Positions 10,520 through 18,545 of a stretch of 64,000 bases of DNA are shown here, piece after piece. The position numbers were made by a program, and so were the translations under genes. The notes beneath the pieces were generated by a model, which was not told the origin of the DNA, searched no databases, and was given only the letters and a program-made list of their open reading frames with translations. The stretch comes from Enterococcus mundtii (GTDB lineage: Bacteria > Bacillota > Bacilli > Lactobacillales > Enterococcaceae): assembly GCF_013394305.1 (NCBI RefSeq), contig NZ_AP019810.1, positions 2,618,001-2,682,000 of the forward strand, read 5' to 3'. Every line of letters begins with the position of its first letter. The first letter of the stretch is position 1.

Positions 10520-10630
10520 AAAACATTCACGTCCTTTCAAACATTGGTCATTAAGTCTATTTTACATCGCGCCTATCTTTGGGTAAAAGAATAACACTCG
10601 ATCAACAAAACTTGTAAAAGTCATACCTCG

Positions 10631-10647
10631 TTGACCATTACTGACCA
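10631..10647 (-). promoter_or_regulatory. CtsR operator of clpE
   Basis: On the minus strand two direct heptad-like repeats GGTCA-gtaat-GGTCAA match the CtsR box (GGTCAAA-nnn-GGTCAAA). They lie 10 nt downstream of the -10 box, over the expected transcription start. Heat-shock repression of clpE by CtsR is established in Firmicutes; its use here is inferred from the site. Confidence 0.8.
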
Positions 10648-10656
10648 TTTAATTTT

Positions 10657-10684
10657 ATTATACTAATTTTTTGAATTGACGCAA
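10657..10684 (-). promoter_or_regulatory. clpE promoter
   Basis: Minus-strand -10 TATAAT (10657-10662) and -35 TTGCGT (10679-10684), spacer 16. The CtsR box sits just downstream. Confidence 0.65.
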
Positions 10685-11061
10685 GCAATTGATTCTTTTG
10701 TTCAGACAATGTGACAAAACATTTGGGTAAGAACCTTAAGTTGTCGACAAATTTGTAGGGGATAAAGCTGAAATTTCATGAATCGTTCAATTACTCGACA
10801 AACATGATTGGTCAATCGATTTATGAGATATAAAAAAACATGGAATTTATTAAAACAGGAATAATCATCACTATGCATGAAACAGTTCTACAGAATAGTT
10901 TATTGGATTTTCTCTCAATTTAAATGAAAACTGTTGTATCTAAGGAAAAAAAATGGTAATCTTTACAGATGAAAGGGTTCATCTGATTAGTTCTATCATG
11001 GATTGCTAAAAAAGAAAACCCTCACATAAAAACAACACTCACTTAAAGGAGACCGATTAAT
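10663..11061. other. clpE-ptsH divergent intergenic region
   Basis: No gene is seen. It holds the upstream part of the clpE promoter, a 10-bp palindrome TTGTCGACAA (10741-10750), the candidate ptsH promoter (10934-10962) and a leader hairpin (10966-10985). The rest is AT-rich and featureless. Confidence 0.6.
10934..10985 (+). promoter_or_regulatory. Candidate ptsHI promoter with 5' leader hairpin
   Basis: TTGTAT (10934-10939), a 17-nt spacer and TATCT-like TAATCT (10957-10962) put the start near 10969. There a perfect 8-bp hairpin, CAGATGAA-AGGG-TTCATCTG (10966-10985), would form at the very 5' end of the mRNA. Confidence 0.5.
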
Positions 11062-11328
11062 ATGGAAAAGAAAGAATTTCACGTAGTAGCAGAAACTGGG
11101 ATCCACGCACGTCCAGCTACACTATTAGTACAAACAGCAAGCAAATTTAACTCTGATGTAAACTTAGAGTATAAAGGTAAATCAGTAAACTTAAAATCTA
11201 TCATGGGCGTTATGTCTTTAGGTGTAGGTCAAGGTTCTGACGTTACTATCACTGCTGAAGGTGCTGACGAAGCTGACGCTATGGCAGCTATCGTTGAAAC
11301 AATGAAGAAAGAAGGCTTATCTGAATAA
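11062..11328 (+). CDS. ptsH: Phosphocarrier protein HPr
   Basis: HPr (88 aa) passes phosphate from enzyme I to the sugar-specific EIIA proteins. His15 sits in TGIHARPAT. The regulatory Ser46 (LKSIMGVMS), phosphorylated by HPr kinase in catabolite repression with CcpA, is present. The ATG follows AAAGGAG. The stop codon overlaps the ptsI start (TAATG), so translation is coupled. Codon use is highly biased, as expected for a very abundant protein. Confidence 0.99.
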   Translation: MEKKEFHVVAETGIHARPATLLVQTASKFNSDVNLEYKGKSVNLKSIMGVMSLGVGQGSDVTITAEGADEADAMAAIVETMKKEGLSE

Positions 11329-13055
11329 TGGTTGAAATGCTAAAAGGGATCGCCGCTAGTGACGGAGTAGCCGTTGCAAAAGCTTACCTGCTAGTTCAAC
11401 CGGATTTATCATTCAGTAAGACGACAGTTGAGGATACTTCAGCTGAAGAAGCTCGCTTAGATGATGCTTTAGCAAAATCAACTGAAGAATTACAACAAAT
11501 TCGTGAAAAAGCAGCGCAAAGCTTAGGTGAAGCAGAAGCGCAAGTATTTGACGCACATTTAATGGTTCTTTCAGATCCTGAAATGATAGGTCAAATCAAA
11601 CAAAACATCAAAGATAACAGTGTAAATGCTGAATCAGCTCTTAAAGAAGTAACGGATATGTATATCGGTATGTTCGAAGCAATGGAAGATAATGCTTACA
11701 TGCAAGAACGTGCAGCAGATATTCGTGACGTTGCAAAACGTATTTTAGCACATCTATTAGGTGTGACTTTACCAAACCCTTCAATGATCAATGAAGAAGT
11801 TGTTGTCGTGGCGCATGATTTGACGCCAAGTGACACTGCTCAATTAGATCGTAACTTCGTAAAAGCTTTTGTAACAGATATCGGTGGACGTACATCGCAT
11901 TCTGCAATCATGGCTCGTTCTCTTGAAATTCCAGCAATCGTTGGAACAAAGGAAATCACTGCGAAGGTCAAAGAAGGCGTAATGTTAGCTGTTAATGGGA
12001 TCGAAGGCGATGTAGTCATTGAACCAACAGCAGAACAAAAAGCCGAATTTGAAAAAATCGGCGCAGATTATGCTGCACAAAAAGCAGAATGGGAAAAACT
12101 GAAACATGCTGAGACAGTGACTGCCGATGGCAAACACTTTGAATTAGCAGCCAACATTGGTACACCTAAAGATTTAGTTGGTGTACACAACAATGGTGGT
12201 GAAGCAGTTGGACTTTATCGTACTGAATTCCTTTATATGGATTCACCAGATTTTCCTACTGAAGAAGACCAATACGTTGCTTACAAAGCAGTATTGGAAG
12301 GAATGGAAGGAAAACCTGTCGTTGTTCGTACAATGGATATCGGTGGAGATAAAGAATTACCATACTTGCAATTGCCGCATGAAATGAATCCTTTCTTAGG
12401 ATACCGTGCATTACGTATTAGCTTGTCAGAACAAGGTGACGATATGTTCCGTACGCAAATGCGTGCGTTATTACGTGCCTCTGTACATGGAAACTTGCGT
12501 ATCATGTTCCCAATGGTTGCTACACTAAAAGAATTCCGTGGTGCAAAAGCAATCTTTGAAGAAGAAAAACAAAAATTAGTAAATGAAGGCATTGAAGTCT
12601 CTGATTCGATCCAAGTAGGGATTATGATCGAGATTCCAGCTGCAGCCGTTATTGCGGACAAATTTGCTAAAGAAGTAGACTTCTTCTCAGTAGGAACAAA
12701 CGACTTGATCCAATACACAATGGCAGCTGACCGTATGAACGAACGTGTTTCTTACTTGTATCAACCATACAACCCATCAATTCTACGTTTGATCAAAAAC
12801 GTCATTGATGCAGCACATGCTGAAGGTAAATGGGCTGGTATGTGTGGAGAAATGGCCGGCGATCAAATGGCTGTTCCTTTACTAGTAGGTATGGGATTAG
12901 ATGAGTTCTCAATGAGTGCAACATCGATCTTAAAAACACGTAGCTTGATGAAACGTTTAGATACAAGCAAAATGGCTGAACTAGCGGATCGTGCCCTAAA
13001 CGAGTGCGACACAATGGAAGAAGTCGTAGAACTTGTGAATGAATATCTAGCTTGA
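11328..13055 (+). CDS. ptsI: PTS enzyme I (PEP-protein phosphotransferase)
   Basis: Enzyme I takes phosphate from PEP and gives it to HPr, the first step of all PTS sugar uptake. At 575 aa it is full length. The N-terminal HPr-binding/swivelling domain carries the phospho-His in [12 protein letters not shown] (H191). The C-terminal TIM-barrel PEP site shows [27 protein letters not shown], and the [14 protein letters not shown] and GMCGEMAGD blocks. It overlaps ptsH and is followed by a strong terminator, so ptsHI is a two-gene operon. Confidence 0.99.
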   Translation: MVEMLKGIAASDGVAVAKAYLLVQPDLSFSKTTVEDTSAEEARLDDALAKSTEELQQIREKAAQSLGEAEAQVFDAHLMVLSDPEMIGQIKQNIKDNSVNAESALKEVTDMYIGMFEAMEDNAYMQERAADIRDVAKRILAHLLGVTLPNPSMINEEVVVVAHDLTPSDTAQLDRNFVKAFVTDIGGRTSHSAIMARSLEIPAIVGTKEITAKVKEGVMLAVNGIEGDVVIEPTAEQKAEFEKIGADYAAQKAEWEKLKHAETVTADGKHFELAANIGTPKDLVGVHNNGGEAVGLYRTEFLYMDSPDFPTEEDQYVAYKAVLEGMEGKPVVVRTMDIGGDKELPYLQLPHEMNPFLGYRALRISLSEQGDDMFRTQMRALLRASVHGNLRIMFPMVATLKEFRGAKAIFEEEKQKLVNEGIEVSDSIQVGIMIEIPAAAVIADKFAKEVDFFSVGTNDLIQYTMAADRMNERVSYLYQPYNPSILRLIKNVIDAAHAEGKWAGMCGEMAGDQMAVPLLVGMGLDEFSMSATSILKTRSLMKRLDTSKMAELADRALNECDTMEEVVELVNEYLA

Positions 13056-13062
13056 TTTTTGG

Positions 13063-13097
13063 AACAGGCACAGTATTTTGCTGTGCCTGTTTTTTTG
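13063..13097 (+). terminator. Terminator after ptsI
   Basis: Perfect 11-bp stem AACAGGCACAG / CTGTGCCTGTT, then seven or more T. Confidence 0.95.
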
Positions 13098-13219
13098 TCT
13101 TCTTGCAATAATAAATAAAATTCTGTCCAAACTTACAAGTTTGTTGGGAAAAAATCGGACTTAAGGTTGAGTGACAGCTTTCACGCTGTGTTATAATATA
13201 AGAGTGAGGGGGAACGTAG

Positions 13220-14260
13220 ATGAAGGTATTATTATATTTTGAAAGTGAGAAGATACTTTCTAAGTCCGGCATTGGTCGTGCACTTGATCATCAAAAGCGT
13301 GCGCTTAAAGATGTAGGGATCTCCTATACTTTAGATAGTAAGGAAGACTATGATATTTTGCACATCAATACATATGGTATCAATAGTCACAACATGGTCA
13401 ACAAAGCGCGTAAAAATGGTAAAAAAATAATTTATCATGCGCATTCAACGGAGGAGGATTTTCGTAATTCCTTTATCGGTTCGAATCAATTAGCACCATT
13501 TGTAAAAAAATATTTAGTCGGATTGTATGAAAAGGCAGATTACTTGATTACACCAACCCCATATTCAAAAAAATTATTGCAAAGTTATGGCATTGATTTA
13601 CCTATTCAATCGATTTCCAATGGGATCGATTTGGAAAAGTACCAACCAGACTCTGTCAAAGAACAAAAATTCAGGGAGTATTTCAATCTTTCACCTGATC
13701 AAAAAGTGATTATTTGTGTAGGACTGTTCTTTGCAAGAAAAGGAATCATTGATTTTGTTGAAATAGCCAAACAATTACCGGAATATACATTCATCTGGTT
13801 TGGTCATGTGCCGATGTATTCGATCCCAAGTAATATCCGAAAAATCGTGAAAGAAGATCATCCCGATAATGTCATTTTTCCAGGCTATATTCGAGGAGAG
13901 ATCATCGAAGGAGCTTACTCAGGAGCGGATTTGTTCTTTTTCCCTTCTTATGAAGAAACGGAAGGTATTGTCGTACTGGAAGCTTTAGCAAGTAAACAAA
14001 ATGTGTTAGTACGTGATATTCCAGTCTATGATGGTTGGCTTGAAGATCAAAAAAATTGTTATATGGGGCGAAACAATGAAGAGTTTTCACAACTCATTCA
14101 AAAAATCATTCAACATGAAGTACCTAGTTTAGTTGAATCTGGCTATCAAACGGCTGAAGAACGAAGTATCAAAAGAATTGGTGAACAACTTCAATCCGTT
14201 TATCAACAAGTGCTAAAGGCATCCGATTCTTCAGATGAACAAATGCAAGAATCAAAATAA
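13220..14260 (+). CDS. bgsA: Glycolipid glycosyltransferase BgsA (GT4 family)
   Basis: A 346-aa GT4-type glycosyltransferase. By similarity and by position directly upstream of bgsB it matches enterococcal BgsA, which adds the second glucose to monoglucosyl-diacylglycerol to give the diglucosyl anchor of lipoteichoic acid. It is also like streptococcal CpoA. The N-terminal domain opens with KVLLYFESEKIL. The C-terminal domain has the donor-binding E-x7-E motif EETEGIVVLE near residues 241-250 and FPSYEE before it. It has no transmembrane helix; such enzymes bind the membrane peripherally. TATAAT at 13192 precedes it, with GAGGGGGA as ribosome site. Confidence 0.82.
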   Translation: MKVLLYFESEKILSKSGIGRALDHQKRALKDVGISYTLDSKEDYDILHINTYGINSHNMVNKARKNGKKIIYHAHSTEEDFRNSFIGSNQLAPFVKKYLVGLYEKADYLITPTPYSKKLLQSYGIDLPIQSISNGIDLEKYQPDSVKEQKFREYFNLSPDQKVIICVGLFFARKGIIDFVEIAKQLPEYTFIWFGHVPMYSIPSNIRKIVKEDHPDNVIFPGYIRGEIIEGAYSGADLFFFPSYEETEGIVVLEALASKQNVLVRDIPVYDGWLEDQKNCYMGRNNEEFSQLIQKIIQHEVPSLVESGYQTAEERSIKRIGEQLQSVYQQVLKASDSSDEQMQESK

Positions 14261-14283
14261 AGGTAGTTTGGAGGCGAAAAAAG

Positions 14284-15507
14284 ATGAAAATCGGCTTTTT
14301 TACCGATACCTATTTTCCACAGGTAAGTGGTGTAGCTACATCGATCAAGACATTAAAAGAAGAACTCGAAAAAATGGGACATGACGTGTATATATTTACG
14401 ACAACAGATCCCAATGCAGACAAGTTAGAAAAAGATGTAATTCGTATGCCAAGTGTTCCTTTTGTATCATTTAAAGAACGTCGAGTAGTGGTACGAGGAA
14501 TGTGGTACGCCTATTTAGTGGCAAAAGAATTAGAGTTAGATCTTATCCATACGCACACTGAGTTTGGAGCGGGTGTTCTTGGCAAGATGGTCGCAAAAAA
14601 ATTAAAGATCCCATCGATTCATACGTATCACACGATGTATGAAGATTACCTGCATTATATTGCAAAAGGGAAAGTGATTCGACAATCCCATGTCAAATAC
14701 TTATCTCGTCTATTTGTGAACCATACGACAGGTGTGGTTTGCCCAAGTGAGCGTGTGATCGAAACACTGCGAAGCTATGGGGTGACAGCGCCATTACGAG
14801 TGATACCAACAGGAATCGATATCGAAAAATTCAAACGTCCAGAAATTACACAAGAACAAATCAACGAATTACGTACCTCATTAGGAGTTAAAGAAAACGG
14901 CTTGATGATTTTATCTTTAAGTCGAATCTCTTACGAAAAAAATATCCAAGCGTTGATCCAAGGGTTTCCAGAAGTCATCAAACACTATCCAGATGCACGA
15001 CTAGTCATAGTCGGAAACGGACCTTATGTTGAGCAACTAAAAGAACTGATCACGTCGCTGGATTTAGCTGATGCGGTTCAATTTACTGGGGAAGTCGATA
15101 ACAATGACGTCGCGTTCTATTATCGTGCGGCTGATTATTTTGTGTGTGCTTCGACATCAGAAACACAAGGATTGACGTATACAGAAGCAATGGCGGCTGG
15201 TACACCATGTGTAGTTGAAGGAAATGATTATTTGAATCGTTTATTTGATCATGCTTCCCTTGGCCGAACATTTGAACGAGATGAAGACTTTGCACCTGCA
15301 CTTATTGATTATATTGAAAGCAAAGTTGAAAAAGATCCAGAAGTGTTTGAAAAGAAACTTTACGAGATCTCAGCTACTCATTTTGGTCAATCAATGATCG
15401 AATTTTATGAAGATATGCTTGTGTATTACAAAGAAGAGATGCGTAAAAAAGAAGAAGAAGCATCCATCGAACGGATTAAAATTAAATTAAATTCTTTCAA
15501 AAGATAA
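14284..15507 (+). CDS. bgsB: 1,2-diacylglycerol 3-glucosyltransferase BgsB
   Basis: A 407-aa GT4 enzyme of the alMGS type that transfers glucose from UDP-glucose to diacylglycerol, the first step of glycolipid synthesis. It has the N-terminal FFTDTYFPQVSGVATSI block, the HTHTEFGAG acceptor-side segment near residues 95-103, and the E-x7-E donor motif SETQGLTYTEAMAAG near 295-310. The C-terminus is basic and helical (KEEMRKKEEEASIERIKIK), suited to peripheral membrane binding. It lies 23 nt after bgsA with GGAGG upstream, so the pair forms one operon. E. faecalis bgsB mutants lose glycolipids; that is family knowledge. Confidence 0.87.
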   Translation: MKIGFFTDTYFPQVSGVATSIKTLKEELEKMGHDVYIFTTTDPNADKLEKDVIRMPSVPFVSFKERRVVVRGMWYAYLVAKELELDLIHTHTEFGAGVLGKMVAKKLKIPSIHTYHTMYEDYLHYIAKGKVIRQSHVKYLSRLFVNHTTGVVCPSERVIETLRSYGVTAPLRVIPTGIDIEKFKRPEITQEQINELRTSLGVKENGLMILSLSRISYEKNIQALIQGFPEVIKHYPDARLVIVGNGPYVEQLKELITSLDLADAVQFTGEVDNNDVAFYYRAADYFVCASTSETQGLTYTEAMAAGTPCVVEGNDYLNRLFDHASLGRTFERDEDFAPALIDYIESKVEKDPEVFEKKLYEISATHFGQSMIEFYEDMLVYYKEEMRKKEEEASIERIKIKLNSFKR

Positions 15508-15530
15508 AAAAACAGTGAATAATCCTAAAA

Positions 15531-15575
15531 AAATCCTTGTTTCTAGCGTATACTAGCATAGAAACAAGGATTTTA
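15531..15575 (+). terminator. Terminator after bgsB
   Basis: About 15-bp stem AAATCCTTGTTTCTA / TAGAAACAAGGATTT with a 13-nt loop, then TTTTA. Confidence 0.85.
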
Positions 15576-15594
15576 TCGTTTAGGAGGGCAAAAG

Positions 15595-16482
15595 ATGAAA
15601 ATTGGTTTTATCGGTACAGGAGTTATGGGAAGCGCGATTGTTCGTCATTTACAAAAAGCTGGCCACGAACTGACTGTTTATAATCGTACGAAAGCAAAAG
15701 CTGCGCCACTTATGGAAGAAGGGGCAGTATGGGCAGATAGTCCACAAGAAGTAGCTGAGATGAGCCAAGTTATCTTTACAATGGTTGGCTATCCTCAAGA
15801 TGTGGAAGAAATCTATTATGGTGAGAAAGGCATTTTCCAAGCAGCTATAAATGGAAAAACAGTCATAGATTTATCGACAAGTACGCCAACACTTGCTGAA
15901 AAAATTGCAGCAAGCGCACAAGAGCTTGGAGCGGATGCCTTAGATGCCCCTGTATCAGGAGGCGATCTAGGTGCAAAAAATGGCACCTTAACGATCATGG
16001 TGGGTGGAAAAGAGAATGTCTACGAGCAAGTATTACCACTATTTCGTGAGTTTGGAACAACATTTACATTACATGGTTCAGCTGGAAAAGGACAACATAC
16101 AAAAATGGCAAACCAGATCATGATTGCCGGAACAATGACTGGTATGACAGAGATGCTTGTTTATGCACAGAAAGCTGACTTAGACTTAGAAAAATTGATT
16201 GCCACGCTTTCAGGCGGTAGTGCGGCAAACTGGTCATTAAGTAATTATGCACCTCGTATTTTACAAGAGAACTATACACCAGGATTTTTTGTCAAACATT
16301 TTATCAAAGATTTGAAGATTGCTTTAGCCGAAGCAGAAAAAGTAGGGTTGGACTTACCAGCGACCAAAGAAGCCCGAAAGCTGTATGAGAAGTTAGCAGA
16401 AAAGGGTTTTGAGAACGATGGAATACAAGCATTGATCAAGCTTTGGTGGGAAGATGGCAGACAGCCGAAAAAAAAATCCTAA
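15595..16482 (+). CDS. NAD(P)-dependent beta-hydroxyacid dehydrogenase
   Basis: A 295-aa member of the 3-hydroxyisobutyrate/6-phosphogluconate dehydrogenase-like family. The Rossmann motif GFIGTGVMGSAI is at residues 4-15, and YNRTKAK near 33 favours NADP. The substrate signature DAPVSGGDLGAKNGTL is near 117-132, the catalytic Lys is in KMANQIMIAG (near residue 170), and KDLKIALAEA lies in the helical C-terminal domain. The true substrate cannot be read from sequence; tartronate semialdehyde, hydroxyisobutyrate and succinic semialdehyde enzymes all look alike. AGGAGG precedes the ATG. Confidence 0.88.
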   Translation: MKIGFIGTGVMGSAIVRHLQKAGHELTVYNRTKAKAAPLMEEGAVWADSPQEVAEMSQVIFTMVGYPQDVEEIYYGEKGIFQAAINGKTVIDLSTSTPTLAEKIAASAQELGADALDAPVSGGDLGAKNGTLTIMVGGKENVYEQVLPLFREFGTTFTLHGSAGKGQHTKMANQIMIAGTMTGMTEMLVYAQKADLDLEKLIATLSGGSAANWSLSNYAPRILQENYTPGFFVKHFIKDLKIALAEAEKVGLDLPATKEARKLYEKLAEKGFENDGIQALIKLWWEDGRQPKKKS

Positions 16483-16555
16483 AAAACTAGTTTTTTTGGA
16501 GAAAATCAATGCAAGTCGACGATGCTTTTGATACAATATAACAGAACTAAGAAAA

Positions 16556-16566
16556 GGAGGACCTCC
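16556..16566 (+). promoter_or_regulatory. Self-complementary ribosome binding site
   Basis: The Shine-Dalgarno GGAGG is directly followed by its own complement (GGAGG-A-CCTCC), ending 1 nt before the ATG at 16568. It could fold as a small hairpin or pair between transcripts. Confidence 0.5.
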
Positions 16567-16567
16567 G

Positions 16568-16798
16568 ATGGCACATTCACAATTAGTCGCAATCATTAAA
16601 CGACTGGAGGCTATGGTCGAATCAGCAGACAATGAGCTGCAAGTTCGTCGTTTTGAAAAAGAGGGCGTAGAAAAATGCACCGTAACTTATGATAAAGCGA
16701 CAGAAACATTTGAACTAACTGAAACAGACACACATCAACAATACGAATTCGACAATATCGATATCGTTGCGATGGAGATCTATGATTTGATTCAATAA
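16568..16798 (+). CDS. DUF1797 family protein (YktA-like)
   Basis: A 76-aa acidic protein of the DUF1797/YktA family, widespread in Bacilli and of unknown function. The helical N-terminal segment (QLVAIIKRLEAMVES) is followed by a beta-rich middle (ELQVRRFEKEGVEKCTVTYD, FELTETDTHQQYEFDNIDIVAMEIYDLIQ), as in the family. TACAAT at about 16532 may be its -10. It is monocistronic, ending at a terminator shared with the convergent nuclease gene. Confidence 0.8.
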   Translation: MAHSQLVAIIKRLEAMVESADNELQVRRFEKEGVEKCTVTYDKATETFELTETDTHQQYEFDNIDIVAMEIYDLIQ

Positions 16799-16813
16799 GA
16801 TTTCGAGCTAGCT

Positions 16814-16862
16814 AAAAGAGCCTGGGATTCAACCAATGCGTTGGATTCCAGACTCTTTTTTT
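16814..16862. terminator. Shared terminator, DUF1797 / GIY-YIG gene
   Basis: AAAAGAG.CTGG.ATTCAAC pairs with GTTGGATTCCAG.CTCTTTTT. It lies between convergent genes and overlaps the last codons of the minus-strand gene. Confidence 0.85.
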
Positions 16863-17785
16863 GTTTCCTGTTCGTCTTTTGCCAGTTTACGTTGGTAGCT
16901 GATCAAGATTTGAACAGGATCGATTTCTTCTTGAGACAGTTGTCGCTTGAGTGACAACCTGTTGTCTTTTTCATAATAGAAATGAGGCGCTTGTCCAGGT
17001 TCTGTGATCGTTGTATCAGCCACTTGTCCGTAGGAAACCAAGAAATGCTTGATCTTGGTCTCATCGTTAGCTAACGGCATGCTCAATGTGATTCTCGGTG
17101 TTCGCAAAAATTTTTTTTGTTCTTGTATCCGACCAGTAAAGTACGTGATCAATTCGATATCTCGTTGCAGAATAGCCGCCTTCTCAAAATTAAGCTGGTT
17201 AACAAAATGTAATTGTCGTTTTTTTAAATAGCCTAACAATTTCTTGTTTCTTCCTTGCAATAGACCTTGGATCTCTTTCTTTTTTTGATCAAAGCTCAAT
17301 GCCTTCATTTCAGGAAGTTGAACTTGTAACGCCAAATGACTGATTTCAGAAAGCCAAGGCATTTGATAGTTTTCTTCGATGATTCGAAGGATACTAGGCA
17401 TTTTTTTATAAAGACGAAAAGGGCCATAAGTTCTTGCGGTAGGAATATTCGTGAGAAAAAGACCATCGGATTGAATATGTAAATAGTTATAGTTGTCAAA
17501 ATAATTCATCCGACGATTGTAGATAGGACGATAGTGTTGGATCAATTGACACTCTAATAATAAGGCATCTAGTTCAGTATCAACGACAACAATCTCAAAA
17601 TCTGCAATCGAACGAACTAAGCGCAAGACTTTTTTCGAGTGTTGTTTATTTTGATGAAAATACGTACTTACGCGATTTTTTAAATTTTTAGCTTTCCCCA
17701 CATAAATAATTTTTCCATCGCTGTTTTTCATCAAGTAAACACCAGGTAATAAAGGCAGGTTTTTTAATTTCTCTTTTAAGTGCAT
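16829..17785 (-). CDS. Stand-alone GIY-YIG nuclease, UvrC N-terminal-like (Cho type)
   Basis: A 318-aa protein that looks like the front half of UvrC without its RNase H-like and HhH domains. The GIY-YIG nuclease domain is at the N-terminus (LPGVYLMKNSDGKIIYVGKAKNLKNRV, residues 12-38; key Tyr, Gly, Arg), with metal-binding Glu near residue 77 (ELDALLLECQLI). A UVR-type helical pair (KKLLGYLKKRQLHFVNQLNFEKAAILQRDIE) lies near 175-215. E. coli Cho has this plan and makes the 3' incision in nucleotide-excision repair. AGGGGAG precedes the ATG. One of the FabT-box sequences lies 100 nt upstream of its start. Confidence 0.8.
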   Translation of the reverse strand: MHLKEKLKNLPLLPGVYLMKNSDGKIIYVGKAKNLKNRVSTYFHQNKQHSKKVLRLVRSIADFEIVVVDTELDALLLECQLIQHYRPIYNRRMNYFDNYNYLHIQSDGLFLTNIPTARTYGPFRLYKKMPSILRIIEENYQMPWLSEISHLALQVQLPEMKALSFDQKKKEIQGLLQGRNKKLLGYLKKRQLHFVNQLNFEKAAILQRDIELITYFTGRIQEQKKFLRTPRITLSMPLANDETKIKHFLVSYGQVADTTITEPGQAPHFYYEKDNRLSLKRQLSQEEIDPVQILISYQRKLAKDEQETKKESGIQRIG

Positions 17786-17885
17786 AAGCGCTCCCCTAAT
17801 TGAATTTGAACTAAAAAGATTATAACAGATTTAAAAAAATGAACAATAAAAGGGATTATATTTTATAAATAAATTATAGAGATAC

Positions 17886-17898
17886 TTTGATAATCAAA
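17886..17898. promoter_or_regulatory. Distal FabT box
   Basis: TTTGATAATCAAA, identical to the promoter-proximal box at 18060 and a perfect palindrome around the centre. It lies 174 nt upstream of that box and 100 nt from the start of the divergent nuclease gene. Confidence 0.6.
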
Positions 17899-18015
17899 AT
17901 ATTTTTTTATTCTTTTATTTTTAATTTTTAGAGGTTGAAAGGTTGATATTAAAGCATTTTGTCATAAATTTAAAATTAAAAAAAATTAATAATGCAAAAA
18001 AATCTAGTTAAAAGG

Positions 18016-18044
18016 TTGCATTTTGAAAAAAGTTAAGATATAGT
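18016..18044 (+). promoter_or_regulatory. Fatty-acid operon promoter
   Basis: TTGCAT (18016-18021), a 17-nt spacer and TATAGT (18039-18044). The first FabT box begins on the last base of the -10. Confidence 0.75.
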
Positions 18045-18056
18045 TTGAACATCAAA
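18044..18056. promoter_or_regulatory. FabT box 1 (imperfect)
   Basis: TTTGAACATCAAA keeps the TTTGA...TCAAA arms. It overlaps the end of the -10 and the start site. Confidence 0.65.
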
Positions 18057-18059
18057 AGA

Positions 18060-18072
18060 TTTGATAATCAAA
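18060..18072. promoter_or_regulatory. FabT box 2 (perfect)
   Basis: TTTGATAATCAAA, centred 16 bp downstream of box 1, so two dimers could bind on nearly the same helical side. FabT represses fatty-acid synthesis genes with acyl-ACP as corepressor in streptococci and enterococci. Confidence 0.8.
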
Positions 18073-18095
18073 CTAATTTTAGTGGATGGTGGAAC

Positions 18096-18536
18096 ATGGA
18101 ACCTGATTTTAATACAGTAAATGATTATCTCGTTAGTGTCTTCAATGATATTTTGACGATCGAAGAATCCGAATTAAAAAAGTCACAATTCAAAGATCTG
18201 TCGATTACAGAGATGCATACGATCGAGGCAATCGGTATGTACAAGAAAAAGACAACTTCAGAAGTAGCCAAAGAACTGTCGATTACTGTTGGGACCTTGA
18301 CCACTGCTATCAACAAGTTAGTTAGGAAAGGCTACGTTGAGCGTATCCGTAGTGAAGACGACCGACGAGTGGTGAAGCTGGGGTTGACCAAAAAAGGTAA
18401 GTTACTTTACCGCGTGCATCAGCATTTCCATCGTGAAATGGTCAAAAACATTATGGATGGTATGGCTACCGACGAACAACAAGCTTTGCTGTCTGCATTG
18501 AAAAACTTGCATGATTTCTTGCGAGATTACAAGTGA
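18096..18536 (+). CDS. fabT: MarR-family fatty-acid repressor FabT
   Basis: FabT (146 aa) is the MarR-type repressor of type II fatty-acid synthesis. It opens with the typical MEPDFNTVNDYLV helix. The winged helix-turn-helix is KTTSEVAKELSITVGTLTTAINKLVRKGYVERIRSEDDRRVVKLGLT (about residues 54-100). The start is taken at 18096 (GGTGGA upstream); the in-frame ATT-type extension back to 18045 runs through the operators and cannot be translated from this promoter. It is the first gene of the fab-acc operon and sits behind its own boxes, so it is autoregulated. Confidence 0.95.
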   Translation: MEPDFNTVNDYLVSVFNDILTIEESELKKSQFKDLSITEMHTIEAIGMYKKKTTSEVAKELSITVGTLTTAINKLVRKGYVERIRSEDDRRVVKLGLTKKGKLLYRVHQHFHREMVKNIMDGMATDEQQALLSALKNLHDFLRDYK

Positions 18537-18545
18537 GGAAGTTTA

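Larger units (their letters stand above)
17786..18095. other. GIY-YIG / fabT divergent intergenic region
   Basis: About 310 nt, very AT-rich, without a gene. It contains one FabT-box palindrome at 17886-17898, the fabT promoter (18016-18044) and two more boxes at 18044-18072. Confidence 0.7.

Noticed and set aside
10741-10750. TTGTCGACAA palindrome as an operator
   Set aside because: Ten bases with no clear relation to either promoter; such short palindromes are common by chance.
16480-16496. AAAAAACTAGTTTTTT palindrome as terminator of the dehydrogenase gene
   Set aside because: It consists almost wholly of A-T pairs with no loop, too weak to call an intrinsic terminator.
18045-18095. N-terminal extension of FabT
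   Set aside because: The reading starts with a non-ATG codon, runs through the FabT operators and begins at or before the transcription start. The ATG at 18096 has an SD and the family N-terminus.
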